Assembly: GCF_030145145.1 (NCBI RefSeq) | Contig: NZ_JAQYWD010000010.1 | Location: forward strand, 1-64,000 | DNA from: Desulfobacula sp. | Lineage (GTDB): Bacteria > Desulfobacterota > Desulfobacteria > Desulfobacterales > Desulfobacteraceae | Direction of reading: 5' to 3' | Length of the DNA stretch: 64,000 nt | Shown: piece after piece, positions 17,166-26,995 of the stretch | Layout: the number at the start of each line of letters is the position of its first letter | Position numbering within the stretch: position 1 is the first letter of the stretch | The notes under the pieces: model-generated | What the model saw: the letters and a program-made list of their open reading frames with translations, nothing else | Databases searched by the model: none | Told to the model about the DNA's origin: nothing | Translations under genes and position numbers: made by a program

Positions 17166-18144
17166 GGTTCATCTCCTTCTGGGTTTCCTGGTGTTTGTAA
17201 ATCAGGCGGGGCGATTCGATAAATACTTTGGTGTCCGCCGGGATAGATTGGGTCAGCCAGGCATTGCCCCCGACAACACACCGGGCCCCGATGATGGTTT
17301 CTCCACCCAGGATGGTGGCACCGGAATAGATGATGACATCATCTTCAATGGTGGGATGGCGTTTGGCACCCCGAAGTTTTTCTCCGGCATTGGGGGGCAG
17401 TGACAATGCCCCGATGGTGACATTTTGATAAATTCTAACGTTGTTTCCAATAACACTTGTTTCCCCTATAACGATACCTGTTCCATGATCAATGACAAAC
17501 CGTTTCCCGATGGTTGCCCCGGGATGAATATCAATCCCGGTGAGGCTATGGGCATGTTCCGACATGATTCTCGGCAGCTGGGGAACGCCCTGTTTAAATA
17601 GAATGTTGGCAATTCTGTAGACCGTTATGGCGTATAATCCGGGATAAGAAAAAATGACCTCATCGTGACTTTTTGCTGCAGGATCGCCATCATAGGCACC
17701 TTTTACATCTTCTGCCAAGGCCCTTCGAAGGTCTGGAATCCGCTGGATGACCTTTAGCGCCACGTCATTGCCATGGCGTTCACATTCGGAACAGGTTTGC
17801 CCGTAGCGCAAACAATCATGCCTGAGGACGTGAATGATCTGTTCGGATAGAATATCATACAGCTGAGAAATTCCCTGACCCAAGTTGTAGACCATGTTTG
17901 CCCCGTCAATTTTTTCTTTTGAAAAATAACCCGGAAAGAGGATCTCTCTGAATTGATCAATCATCTCCTTTACAGAGGTTGAAAAATGAATGGGCTCATC
18001 CCCGATATGGGCAAAGCTTCTGTCATCGTCTATGGACTTCAGAATGGCGGTAATGGCCGTTGACAAATCTTTGCGAGCCTCGGAGGCATTTTCTCTTCCG
18101 ATCTGGCATAAATTATCTTTTAAAAAATCATCCATTATGTTCAA
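17149..18144 (-). CDS. cysE: Serine O-acetyltransferase (EpsC type)
   Basis: A 331-residue serine acetyltransferase with a long helical N-terminal region (about 1-180) and a left-handed beta-helix hexapeptide-repeat domain (HPGATIGKRFVIDHGTGIVIGE...). It transfers acetyl from acetyl-CoA to serine, the committed step of cysteine synthesis. The long N-terminus with paired cysteines (CLRYGQTCSECERH) is typical of the EpsC group in anaerobes. Its ATG overlaps the stop of the upstream HTH gene by 4 nt and its end overlaps cysK, so regulator-cysE-cysK form one tightly coupled operon. Confidence 0.93.
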   Translation of the reverse strand: MNIMDDFLKDNLCQIGRENASEARKDLSTAITAILKSIDDDRSFAHIGDEPIHFSTSVKEMIDQFREILFPGYFSKEKIDGANMVYNLGQGISQLYDILSEQIIHVLRHDCLRYGQTCSECERHGNDVALKVIQRIPDLRRALAEDVKGAYDGDPAAKSHDEVIFSYPGLYAITVYRIANILFKQGVPQLPRIMSEHAHSLTGIDIHPGATIGKRFVIDHGTGIVIGETSVIGNNVRIYQNVTIGALSLPPNAGEKLRGAKRHPTIEDDVIIYSGATILGGETIIGARCVVGGNAWLTQSIPADTKVFIESPRLIYKHQETQKEMNHEYPV

Positions 18145-18536
18145 CTTCCTTTTTCTGTCTCAAAGAATCGTTTGAATACTTCACATTTTTTGCATTCTTC
18201 CATTTTGTCATCCCATGAATTGTGGGCTTCGCCATTGCATTTGGTCCCGTTGATGAACCAGCACAGATCCCCTGCATTAAACTCCCAGGCCGGGCATTTT
18301 TGAAGTTTTTTGTCGGGACAGTTCTGAATATCCCAGCATTTATCCGGCGTTTTTCCAGTGTCCAATATGGATCGGGAAAGCAGGAAAAGCACTTGCCGCT
18401 CAACATGATGGGGGATCTTTCTCCATCCTTGTTCATAACTGTGAATGGCCTTGATGGAAACGCCAAGAAGCTGGGCCAGCTCTTTTTGCGTTTTTTCCAG
18501 TTTTGCTCTGCTCTGTTTGAATTGACTGCTTTCCAT
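18141..18536 (-). CDS. HTH regulator with Cys-rich 'two-CW' C-terminal domain
   Basis: The protein has 131 residues. The N-terminal part (about 1-50) is an XRE-like helix-turn-helix (QKELAQLLGVSIKAIHSYEQG). The C-terminal part (about 65-125) has repeated Cys/Trp units: CWDIQNC, KCPAWEF, LCWFINGTKC, ECKKC. The second half resembles the two-CW Cys-rich module of deltaproteobacterial proteins and could bind an Fe-S cluster or metal. It is the first gene of the cysE-cysK operon, overlapping cysE by 4 nt, so a sensor of Fe-S, sulfide or redox status acting on cysteine synthesis is a reasonable inference. The function is not proven. Confidence 0.8.
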   Translation of the reverse strand: MESSQFKQSRAKLEKTQKELAQLLGVSIKAIHSYEQGWRKIPHHVERQVLFLLSRSILDTGKTPDKCWDIQNCPDKKLQKCPAWEFNAGDLCWFINGTKCNGEAHNSWDDKMEECKKCEVFKRFFETEKGS

Positions 18537-18855
18537 TTGGGCTCTTTCTTAAGTATAAGGGTTGTATATCGCTCAGTTTAATAAAAATAACATATACCAC
18601 AGGGTGGGGGCTGTCAATGGAAAACCTTGTATCTAAAGGATAAATTTATATAAAAGTCGTGCGTTATGAGTTTTGAGTTCTGAGAAGGTATGCCGCCCTC
18701 AATACGCATGATTCTCCTCTCATAACGGTCCTGTTTTGTTGTGCCCGCTGGGGCATGGGCGTTAGTATAAAAATAAATGAGACAGGGCAGCTTGACGCTA
18801 CAATTTATTGCATTACTTTATATGATATTTTATAAATAATAATGAAAGGTGTCCC
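18537..18855. other. Divergent intergenic region before clpB
   Basis: AT-rich DNA between the HTH-cysE-cysK operon and clpB; holds repeat copy 2 (18736-18759). TTGACG at 18792 could be a -35 box for clpB, but the spacing to TTTATA is 19 nt. No CIRCE-type operator is seen. Confidence 0.4.
18736..18759. repeat. GTTGTG-hairpin-CATGG dispersed repeat, copy 2
   Basis: Same 24-nt element as 2308-2331, with only loop bases changed. It lies about 97 nt upstream of clpB. Confidence 0.5.
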
Positions 18856-21444
18856 ATGAAACTTGATAAATTAACGGTTAAATCACAGGAACTTTTGCAA
18901 TCCGCCCATGATATGGCGGAAGGTGCCGGTAACCAGGCCATCGAACCGATCCATTTTTTAAAGGTCATGATAGAAGATGATCAGGGAATTGTTTTTTCCA
19001 TATTGAAAAAAATCGGTGTTCAGATGGAAGCGTTGAAAAGAGACGTTCAAACCGCTGTCGAAAAGCTGGTAACCGTATCCGGTACCACCAGTATTTATCT
19101 TTCCCGGGATGGGAAAAAAATATTGGATCAGTCGTTTTCCGAAGCCGAGAAGATGAAGGACCAGTATGTGAGCCTGGAGCATATCCTGCTGACGCTGGCC
19201 ACCTTGAAAGGGGACGTCTTTACGGTTTTAAAACAAAATGGGGTTTCCCGGGAAGCGATTCTCACGGTTTTAAAGGATATCCGGGGAAATCAGAGTGTTA
19301 CAGACCAGAACCCTGAAGAAAAATACCAGGCCCTGGAAAAATTCGGGAAGGATTTAACGGCACTGGCCAGGGATGGAAAGCTTGATCCGGTGATCGGCAG
19401 GGATGAAGAAATTCGGCGGATTGTACAGGTCCTGTCAAGACGACGGAAAAACAATCCCGTCCTTATTGGTGAGCCCGGTGTCGGGAAAACAGCTATTGTA
19501 GAGGGTTTGGCCCAGAGAATAATTGAAGGGGATGTCTCCGGTACCTTGAAGAACAGGCGGGTGATTGCCCTGGATATGGGGGCACTGGTTGCCGGAGCCA
19601 AGTTCCGGGGCGAGTTTGAAGAACGCCTCAAGGCCGTATTAAAGGAGGTGGAAGCAGCCGAAGGGGAAGTGGTTCTGTTTATTGATGAATTGCATACCGT
19701 TGTCGGGGCGGGTGCCGCAGAAGGATCAGTGGACGCTTCCAATATGTTGAAACCTGCCCTTGCCCGGGGAACCCTGAGATGTGTTGGCGCCACCACGCTG
19801 AATGAGTATCGAAAGTATATTGAAAAAGATGCGGCCCTTGAAAGACGCTTCCAGCCGGTTATGGTCAAAGAACCCACTGTGGAGGACACCATTTCCATTT
19901 TAAGGGGGTTGAAAGAAAAATATGAGGTCCATCATGGCATCCGGATAAAGGATTCAGCCATTGTGGCGGCGGCCACCCTGTCCAATCGGTATATTGCCGA
20001 CCGGTTTCTGCCGGACAAGGCGGTTGACCTGATTGACGAATGTGCTTCCCGCCTGAGAATTGAGATCGATTCCATGCCCAGGACCATTGATGAGATCCTG
20101 AGAAAAATTACCCAGGCCCAGATTGAACGGCAGGCCCTGCTCAAGGAACGAGATAAGGCCTCCCGGGAGCGGCTTGAAAAACTTGAGATGGACATCGCGG
20201 CGATGAAGGAGGATGTTGGCCCCTTGAAACTTCACTGGGACAACGAGAAGCAGCTCATTCAGGAGATCAGCGGTATTCGGGAGAAGATTGACCGGTCCCA
20301 GACCCAGGCCCATGTGGCAGAGCGCAACGGAGACCTTGAGCAGGTGGCTAAGATCAGGTACGGCACCATTGAACAGCTGCAAAGAGATCTTGAGGTGAAG
20401 AAACAGGCACTCAATGGCCTTCAGCAGGACAAGAGAATGCTCAAAGAAGATGTGGAAGAGTCGGATGTGGCAGAGGTGGTCTCCACCTGGACCGGGATTC
20501 CGGTGTCGAAAATGCTCAAGGGAGAGCAGGAAAAACTGATCCAGATGGAGGATCACATTAAACGCCGGGTCATTGGTCAGCGCAATGCCATTGATGCCGT
20601 ATCCAATGCGGTCAGGCGTGCCAGATCAGGGCTCCAGCCTGAAGACCGCCCCATTGGTACGTTTATTTTTCTGGGGCCCACAGGGGTGGGAAAGACGGAA
20701 CTTGCAAAATCCCTTGCAGAATTTATTTTTGACAGTGACCAGGCCATGGTCCGAGTGGACATGTCCGAATATATGGAAAAGCACTCTGTGGCCCGTTTGA
20801 TCGGTGCGCCTCCGGGATATGTGGGATATGAGGAAGGCGGCTATCTCACCGAGGCGGTGAGAAGACGACCCTATTCGGTGATCTTGTTTGATGAGATTGA
20901 AAAAGCCCATCCAGATGTTTTTAATGTACTTCTCCAGGTTCTGGACGACGGCAGGATGACCGACGGGCACGGCAGAACGGTAAATTTTAGAAATACCATT
21001 ATTATCATGACCTCCAATGTCGGGTCCCGTTTCCTGCAGGAGATCGGTACCCACGGGCTTGAGGAGGCCAATGTGCAACAGGAGATCACCCATGCATTAA
21101 AAGAGGTGTTCCGGCCGGAGTTTTTAAACCGGATTGATGAAATTATCACCTTTCATGCCCTGACACTGGAGAATATAAAAGAGATTGCCACCATTCAGAT
21201 TGAACGACTCAACCAGCGGCTGGCATCCCGCAGCCTTAAAATTCATCTGGAGGACAATGCCATGGAACATCTGGCACAAAAGGGATATGACCCCACCTTT
21301 GGGGCGCGTCCCTTAAAACGGGTCATTCAGCAGGAGATTGAAAATCCCTTGTCCATGGCAATTCTCAAAGGGGAATTCGGGGAAGGGGCTACCATTAAAT
21401 TTATCAAAAATGATGATGGGCTGGTGTTGACGTCGGAGGGGTAA
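18856..21444 (+). CDS. clpB: ATP-dependent disaggregase ClpB
   Basis: A full-length 862-residue Hsp100 chaperone that, with DnaK, pulls apart protein aggregates. It has the Clp N-domain (about 1-145), NBD1 with Walker A GEPGVGKT at 205, the long coiled-coil middle domain (about 400-530), NBD2 with Walker A GPTGVGKT at 607 and the C-terminal domain. VLFIDELHT and [14 protein letters not shown] are the Walker B motifs, and [13 protein letters not shown] is the second pore loop region. It has its own gene start (AAAGGTG before ATG) and is monocistronic. A degraded copy of its 3' half lies 5.5 kb downstream (26996-27766). Confidence 0.97.
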   Translation: MKLDKLTVKSQELLQSAHDMAEGAGNQAIEPIHFLKVMIEDDQGIVFSILKKIGVQMEALKRDVQTAVEKLVTVSGTTSIYLSRDGKKILDQSFSEAEKMKDQYVSLEHILLTLATLKGDVFTVLKQNGVSREAILTVLKDIRGNQSVTDQNPEEKYQALEKFGKDLTALARDGKLDPVIGRDEEIRRIVQVLSRRRKNNPVLIGEPGVGKTAIVEGLAQRIIEGDVSGTLKNRRVIALDMGALVAGAKFRGEFEERLKAVLKEVEAAEGEVVLFIDELHTVVGAGAAEGSVDASNMLKPALARGTLRCVGATTLNEYRKYIEKDAALERRFQPVMVKEPTVEDTISILRGLKEKYEVHHGIRIKDSAIVAAATLSNRYIADRFLPDKAVDLIDECASRLRIEIDSMPRTIDEILRKITQAQIERQALLKERDKASRERLEKLEMDIAAMKEDVGPLKLHWDNEKQLIQEISGIREKIDRSQTQAHVAERNGDLEQVAKIRYGTIEQLQRDLEVKKQALNGLQQDKRMLKEDVEESDVAEVVSTWTGIPVSKMLKGEQEKLIQMEDHIKRRVIGQRNAIDAVSNAVRRARSGLQPEDRPIGTFIFLGPTGVGKTELAKSLAEFIFDSDQAMVRVDMSEYMEKHSVARLIGAPPGYVGYEEGGYLTEAVRRRPYSVILFDEIEKAHPDVFNVLLQVLDDGRMTDGHGRTVNFRNTIIIMTSNVGSRFLQEIGTHGLEEANVQQEITHALKEVFRPEFLNRIDEIITFHALTLENIKEIATIQIERLNQRLASRSLKIHLEDNAMEHLAQKGYDPTFGARPLKRVIQQEIENPLSMAILKGEFGEGATIKFIKNDDGLVLTSEG

Positions 21445-21471
21445 GATATTTGTACGAGCGAAAAAAAAATT

Positions 21472-21501
21472 GGGAATGGTGGGGAAGATACCACCATTCC
21501 C
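21472..21501 (+). terminator. Hairpin after clpB
   Basis: GGGAATGGTGG (21472-21482) pairs with 21491-21501 around an 8-nt loop, giving an 11-bp perfect stem. No T-run follows, so termination strength is uncertain. Confidence 0.55.
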
Positions 21502-21934
21502 TGGGGGTTCCTTCTCTTGGATACCGTGCTTTATATCCAGGAATTTGGGATTTTTAAGACCGTCCTTTTCAGTTTGTCTAACATCATAAAAACAAAATTA
21601 GAAATTGTATTGTTTATATTTTGAAGGTGCTCTGATCCTTATCGTTTAATGGTATATGAAAAATATTACTCTTCTAACCACAAAATTAGGGGTAGGTTTT
21701 AATTGAAATATGAGAAGAAGGTTCCATATAGCCATTATTTTTTTGATTCACCTCATTTTTCATTTTTATATACCAATGTTCTTTGCTATAGAGTTTCTCT
21801 GAACATATGTGAGATTGCCAAGAATTTTTCTAAAACCAAGACTATGAATACTATGTGTCGCTGGTTGAATATGAATCCCCATCACTACTGGAAAAAGAAG
21901 TAACCGCCTATCCAGAAAGAGATTTGACGTTCGA
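21502..21934. other. AT-rich stretch with no supported gene
   Basis: A 66-codon frame from TTG 21703 exists, but it has no clear ribosome site or recognisable motif. I see nothing else here. Confidence 0.4.
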
Positions 21935-22219
21935 TTATATCAGTTTGGTTGCTGGATAGTGCGATATTGCAGGTTGATTTTGTATTTGTGAAATTCTTAA
22001 CATGTAGCGGTTTTTAACATTGAATATGTCAGACTCTGCAATAACTTCAAATCCAAATTTCTCATAAAACCGTACATTATTATTCACATCGGTTTCAAGG
22101 TATGCCTCGGCCCTACAGGCATCTACTTCCATAATGAAATATGATATCCACTCATGTTTTTTCCATTCGATAATTACCAAGGTAATAATTAAAATAAATC
22201 TTCTCATCTCAACGCACAT
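21935..22219 (-). pseudogene. GNAT acetyltransferase C-terminal fragment
   Basis: The last 60 or so residues (CRAEAYLETDVNNNVRFYEKFGFEV) match the end of GNAT-fold N-acetyltransferases, where the acetyl-CoA site and the final NxxFYEKxGF motif lie. The N-terminal half of the fold is missing, and the upstream DNA reads through stops in other frames. The start of the open frame is hydrophobic and unrelated. It is a remnant, part of the accessory block between the two clpB copies. Confidence 0.6.
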
Positions 22220-22262
22220 TCCTTGTAAACACCAGACACCCTCTTTAAGAGATGCATTCGGC

Positions 22263-22922
22263 TCATTTTATCCTGTTCTCTGGCGTTTCTGAGTCTATAA
22301 ATCTGTAGAAACTGTAATAAAAAAATAACATTAAAAGCACAGCTATTATTATTAAAGGGATTGTTCCCAGCGCAAAACTTCGTGGCATATGCTCAAGCCA
22401 ATAAAATCGTTTTGTGGCAATGAAATTTGACAGGACAATCAAATGAAGAAAGATAAAAATGGAAATTCCAATAATGATGGAAGATATAGGCTTGCTCAAT
22501 ACAGTTTCTTCATCATGAGAAAGCTCCTTCCTAAAGAAAAGGAAAAAGCTTAGATGGAAAACTGAACTGATCAACGGCACAACTGCATCAAAGTATGGAT
22601 TCATAAGCAAAATGGGGAAGTGAACATACATATCGAATACAAATGGAATTTTCTTCAGATAAATAACTGACACTGCAAGAGATCCGAGGATCGCGAGCAT
22701 GCAAGCCTTTTTAAGGGAGTCTTTGATTTTTGAAATATATTCCCGGTAAAAGACCAGCCAAAAAATAAGATGGATTAAAATGAATAAAACATTAAATAAA
22801 ATTGTTGCTTTTACTACGAAGATACTTTTGAAAATAAGGGGGAAGACAGTGCCAACTATACGAATAGAAAAAGAAAGAATAATGCTGACAATTAACAGCA
22901 GCGTAATTTTTTTTAGACACAA
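22263..22922 (-). CDS. Hypothetical multi-pass membrane protein
   Basis: A 219-residue protein made almost entirely of hydrophobic segments: about six candidate helices, at roughly 5-25, 40-60, 72-90, 105-130, 145-165 and 190-212. It has Lys/Arg-rich turns and no obvious catalytic motif. I do not recognise a family. Base use is more AT-rich than in the neighbouring core genes, consistent with the accessory origin suggested by the flanking clpB duplication. Confidence 0.6.
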   Translation of the reverse strand: MCLKKITLLLIVSIILSFSIRIVGTVFPLIFKSIFVVKATILFNVLFILIHLIFWLVFYREYISKIKDSLKKACMLAILGSLAVSVIYLKKIPFVFDMYVHFPILLMNPYFDAVVPLISSVFHLSFFLFFRKELSHDEETVLSKPISSIIIGISIFIFLHLIVLSNFIATKRFYWLEHMPRSFALGTIPLIIIAVLLMLFFYYSFYRFIDSETPENRIK

Positions 22923-23120
22923 AACAATCCCCTCTCAATCTTGCTTGCTTAACTCACCCTGCATTTGAGCTCCAAACGGGATGCTACCCTGAGCAGTTAC
23001 TTCTTCAACCAGTCCCGGCTATTTTTAAATCAGAACCGGTCAATTTTGACAGACAACGTAAACGCCTGTTCCATTGGATATTCACAGACCATTCGATACT
23101 ATGATTATATCTAAAGCATG

Positions 23121-26100
23121 TTAGTAATCATCGTTTATTTTATCAAAATAGATGCGACGAAATCCGATTTCCCGGTAAGCCTTGATTACCTTTCCCTGCT
23201 TGTCGGTAATTATGTTTATATAGAATTTTCCCAGGCCATTCATATGACCGTAAAATCGATTGTCAGATTGTGGAAAAAGCTCTATGTTGCCAAATGGCGT
23301 CGATGCAATGAGTTTCTTTTTTTTGAATCGAATTTGAATTTCCAAATCCAAGGCATTTTCAGGAAGATCTGTTTCTGGACTGACCCTATAATTTCCAATA
23401 ATCGCTTTGACAGTTCCGGTGGAGAGCGAGTGCGCCTTGCCTTCAGCTACCGGACCAAGTACGGCAGGCATGATGTGATTGACAATGAGCGCATCGTTCA
23501 GATCATGGCCCATATCGTTATTGTAAACCTTGCTGGTAAACACTACGACCAGATTCTGAGCCGGGAAGATATAGATCTTTTGTCCCCCCATTCCCGAAGC
23601 CCAGTATCCGCCGATAGTTCGTCCTTGAACATTCATCGTTCCCTGGCGCCATTGATACCCGTAGCCGTAGCCGCGGCCGGTGTCGATAAATGACCGGGTT
23701 GATTCCCTGACCCAATGTTCTGATAAGATGCGTCGGTCTTGCCACCGTCCCTGATCTATCATGACTTGACCGATTTTTGCCATATCCCGTGGTATCATGA
23801 AAAGATCTCCGTGTGTAGAAACAGGACCGTCAGGGTGGCTGAGCCAACGATACCTGTCTATCCCTATCGGACCGAAAAGATATTTTTCAGCGAATTCGTC
23901 AGGGTAAAGTCCGGAGGCCTTTCTAATAACTTCACCGAGCAAAACGGTCAGGCCACTATTGTAATTCCAACGGGAACCGGAAGCCTGAATCTTCTTTGTC
24001 CTTAACAGTGTTGCCACAGGTTCCTGGCTTTTATAGTAAGCGTGAAGGCTGTTTTTGGGATCAGTGTAGCCATATGTGATCTCATCCCAATCTAATCCGG
24101 CAGTCATTGTTAGCATGTGTCTTAATGAGATATCATATTCTTTGTCGATCCAAGGGGTGCCTTTGTATTCAGGGAAGTATCGATATACAGGTATATTGAG
24201 GTCAGGTATCATATTTTTATCAACGGCAATGCCAAAAAGCATTGAGGTTATGCTTTTTGTGGTCGAAGCAATCAGGTGCTCTTTCATTGGATGGTAGCCG
24301 TTGAAATATTCTTCCAGGATCAGCTTTCCGTTTTTTATCAGAAGGATGCTGTCAACATTTTTGTATACTTTGTCCACCAGCTTCTGCATCATATTATATA
24401 TCGGCTTCTGTGCAACGCCTTCATTGTTCAAGGTTGATGTCGCCCAGCCATCACCGGTTCGAAACGGCTGCTGGTACCGATACGCTATCTTATCCGCCAT
24501 AGTCAGGGGGATCCATGAACTCTGTGCCCGGTTTTGGACCTTAACGAAATTCTCATGGTCGGTAACACGCAACCGCCAGCGGTAGCTTGCCCCGGGCTTG
24601 AGAAAATCATTGGGGACAGCATGGGAAATCATATTTTGTATGATGGGGCTCCTGTATATCCTGCGACCGGATGCGTGCCTGATTTCCAATTGATAATAAT
24701 AAGAAGCATTCGCCGAAACGGCCTGCCAGGAGAAAGTTGTCCCGGCCGTATTGACCATACCGCTGGGTTTCATTTGAGTTTGATCCATTAGGGGAATCGG
24801 CTTTGGCTGGTTTTGCACATCATGCGCTCGTCCTTCCATACCGGCCCCTTTTACAACAACCGTATATTCCCCCGGCTTTGGCGAGCCCGGAATTCTCAAC
24901 CAATAATCGCGTGATCCGCCAAAATACTTGAAATCGTTTTTGCTGACAGGCATCTGACCATTTGGGCCGTTGACGATGATGGTTTCAATGTCGCGTGCAG
25001 GATCCCCGGGAAATCCTTTTCCTATGATGACATCCAGGTAGGTGCAAAGGCCTGTGCCTGGTTCATGAACGCCATGTATTGCTGCTTCAATCGGTATTTT
25101 AACCGAGATCATCTCCTTCAGGATCTTCCGATCATAGTATTTTCCCGCAGCCATGACCCCTTTAATTTTTTTTAAATTGGTTGTGTCTGCCAGGGGATTG
25201 GCCTCAAGCAGCAAAAGGTCAGCACGTTTACCCACCTGGATCATCCCGAAATCATCCAGGCCCGTCATACGCCCAATGATTTTGGAAGCCGTCGCTGTTC
25301 CGGCGGCAATGGCCTCATACGGTGTAAAACCGTTATCAATGAGGGTTTTTATTTCATCGTGTATTGATAATCCCGGAACCAGTCCCATTCCACCGGTCCC
25401 CGCGTCCGAGGATAACAGGAGGTCTACACCAGCTTTTTTTAACGCCTTGAGCATGAGCGAGTCAAGGGCGTATTTAATCTTGGAGAGATGTTCACCGCCT
25501 TTGAACTGTCGCTGATGCTTTTCACGGTTATTTCTGAATTCGGTGAAATAAGATGCTGGCAAATAAATATTCTCCGGGCGCTTTAGAAATTCATCCGAAT
25601 GGAGAAGTTTTTTAATGATAAGCTCGTCCAGGTTCAAGGTCGTGCAGACAGGAATATCGGCCTGTTTCAACTTGGCTGCGATGGATTCCAGACGCGGTTT
25701 AAGAATATTTAAACCCTCCTGGACGGACCCTTCCATTAACATCTTAAAATCCCGGGATGCCGCAAGGATAATCTCATCCAGCCATTCTTTGCCGATAAGG
25801 GGTTGATTCAATTTAAAATCAACCAACTCCCATATCAATTCCTCAATGTGGGCGATCTCATTCAGACCGCCTGCTATAGCGTTGTCCAAACCGACCCGAA
25901 ACGGAATATGACCGGCGGCATACATCTCCGTTTGTTTTGCAGCAGCCATAATTGCTTCGAATTCTTCCCTGCTCATATATGAATAGAGCTTGATAAAATC
26001 AAAACCGGCTTCATGTTGCTCCAAAACCTGCCTTGTCGGGAATTCGACCGGGCCATCAAGCACCTTACCGCAGGTAAAGATTTGTGGCCCAATCCTTTTT

Positions 26101-26588
26101 CCAATTCGAATGTCATCCTTCCATTTAAGTGCATGATCAACCTCATCGGCAGAAGGGCCAAAACAGCGAATGGTTGTCACTCCATTCGCCAGATAAAGAA
26201 GAAAAGGATCCACCGGCCAAGTCCCACGGGTCCAGTGCTTACGAAGATGCATATGCATATCTGCCAGCCCGGGCATAAGATAGGTACCACTACCTTCGAT
26301 AATCATTGCATTGGCAGGGATCACTGCCTCTTCAGCTGGGCCTGCGGCTGTAATTATCCCATCTGATATTACAACCGTTTGATTTTCAACAATCTGCTTT
26401 TGGCCTCCATCCATGGGAATCAGGTTCACATGAATAAAGGCGGTTGCTTTTTTTATAGTGCTGCAAAGTCCGTTTGGTTGGAAAAGTATCGTAGTCAAGA
26501 TTACAAGAATTAAGATCGCCAGGCATTTTAAAACTTCTATTAAAACGGATTTTTTGTTCATAATGACACATTCTGTTTTGATGTTCAT
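23121..26588 (-). CDS. Amidohydrolase fused to a beta-lactamase-type serine hydrolase (1155 aa)
   Basis: An N-terminal hydrophobic segment (about 17-43) acts as signal or anchor. Residues about 45-500 are a metal-dependent amidohydrolase: MPGLADMHMH gives the HxH pair (H112, H114), FIKLYSY a possible carbamylated Lys, AAGHIPF and EIAHIEE further His ligands, and LLSSDAGTGG the Asp. A middle region (about 620-710) looks like a fibronectin-type beta domain. The C-terminal part (about 740-1155) is a penicillin-binding/class C beta-lactamase fold with S775-T-T-K778 as the SxxK nucleophile and WNYNSG as the YxN-like motif. It is exported and probably hydrolyses amide or ester bonds. The substrate is unknown. 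ATG 26588 or 26561 could be the start; neither has a strong ribosome site. Confidence 0.85.
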   Translation of the reverse strand: MNIKTECVIMNKKSVLIEVLKCLAILILVILTTILFQPNGLCSTIKKATAFIHVNLIPMDGGQKQIVENQTVVISDGIITAAGPAEEAVIPANAMIIEGSGTYLMPGLADMHMHLRKHWTRGTWPVDPFLLYLANGVTTIRCFGPSADEVDHALKWKDDIRIGKRIGPQIFTCGKVLDGPVEFPTRQVLEQHEAGFDFIKLYSYMSREEFEAIMAAAKQTEMYAAGHIPFRVGLDNAIAGGLNEIAHIEELIWELVDFKLNQPLIGKEWLDEIILAASRDFKMLMEGSVQEGLNILKPRLESIAAKLKQADIPVCTTLNLDELIIKKLLHSDEFLKRPENIYLPASYFTEFRNNREKHQRQFKGGEHLSKIKYALDSLMLKALKKAGVDLLLSSDAGTGGMGLVPGLSIHDEIKTLIDNGFTPYEAIAAGTATASKIIGRMTGLDDFGMIQVGKRADLLLLEANPLADTTNLKKIKGVMAAGKYYDRKILKEMISVKIPIEAAIHGVHEPGTGLCTYLDVIIGKGFPGDPARDIETIIVNGPNGQMPVSKNDFKYFGGSRDYWLRIPGSPKPGEYTVVVKGAGMEGRAHDVQNQPKPIPLMDQTQMKPSGMVNTAGTTFSWQAVSANASYYYQLEIRHASGRRIYRSPIIQNMISHAVPNDFLKPGASYRWRLRVTDHENFVKVQNRAQSSWIPLTMADKIAYRYQQPFRTGDGWATSTLNNEGVAQKPIYNMMQKLVDKVYKNVDSILLIKNGKLILEEYFNGYHPMKEHLIASTTKSITSMLFGIAVDKNMIPDLNIPVYRYFPEYKGTPWIDKEYDISLRHMLTMTAGLDWDEITYGYTDPKNSLHAYYKSQEPVATLLRTKKIQASGSRWNYNSGLTVLLGEVIRKASGLYPDEFAEKYLFGPIGIDRYRWLSHPDGPVSTHGDLFMIPRDMAKIGQVMIDQGRWQDRRILSEHWVRESTRSFIDTGRGYGYGYQWRQGTMNVQGRTIGGYWASGMGGQKIYIFPAQNLVVVFTSKVYNNDMGHDLNDALIVNHIMPAVLGPVAEGKAHSLSTGTVKAIIGNYRVSPETDLPENALDLEIQIRFKKKKLIASTPFGNIELFPQSDNRFYGHMNGLGKFYINIITDKQGKVIKAYREIGFRRIYFDKINDDY

Positions 26589-26995
26589 TTAAGCGCCGAA
26601 GCTGCTCATCAGTGGGATTTTTCGGATTGATCATGCAAGTATAAATTTGAACAGTCTTTTTGCTCATTAATGATCTTTAGATTCCTTAACACAACAATAC
26701 CATAGGGGCAAACTTTATGTAAAACCAAAATCGTAAAATCCGAGAAGCCACTCCTTTTTTTACCGGAAAACATTCCCTTTATTTGACTTTTCTCAGCTGT
26801 TTATGCGTCCTGATCGAACGATTAGACAGCATATTTTCCTCGTGCTGACGTATGGTATAAAGGGTCAGAATTCTTTTTCGGCGTCGAGGATTGACTGGTA
26901 GATCAATTAATCGCCGATTTTTTGAAGAATGAAACTCATGATTAATTATCCATGTTGAAACAGCCATAGGGTGTTCAGATTATCAATGATACCAG
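26589..26995. other. Intergenic stretch before the clpB remnant
   Basis: AT-rich, with no convincing gene. Short open frames on the minus strand (26779-26967 and one overlapping 26589-26667) have no recognisable motifs. It marks the right boundary of the accessory block next to the duplicated clpB sequence. Confidence 0.4.

Noticed and set aside
21703-21903. 66-codon frame starting with TTG
   Set aside because: No good ribosome site, no motif, AT-rich random-like composition; not reported as a gene.
26386-26667. 93-codon minus-strand frame overlapping the start of the hydrolase fusion
   Set aside because: It lies in another frame over a well-supported gene and shows no family motif.
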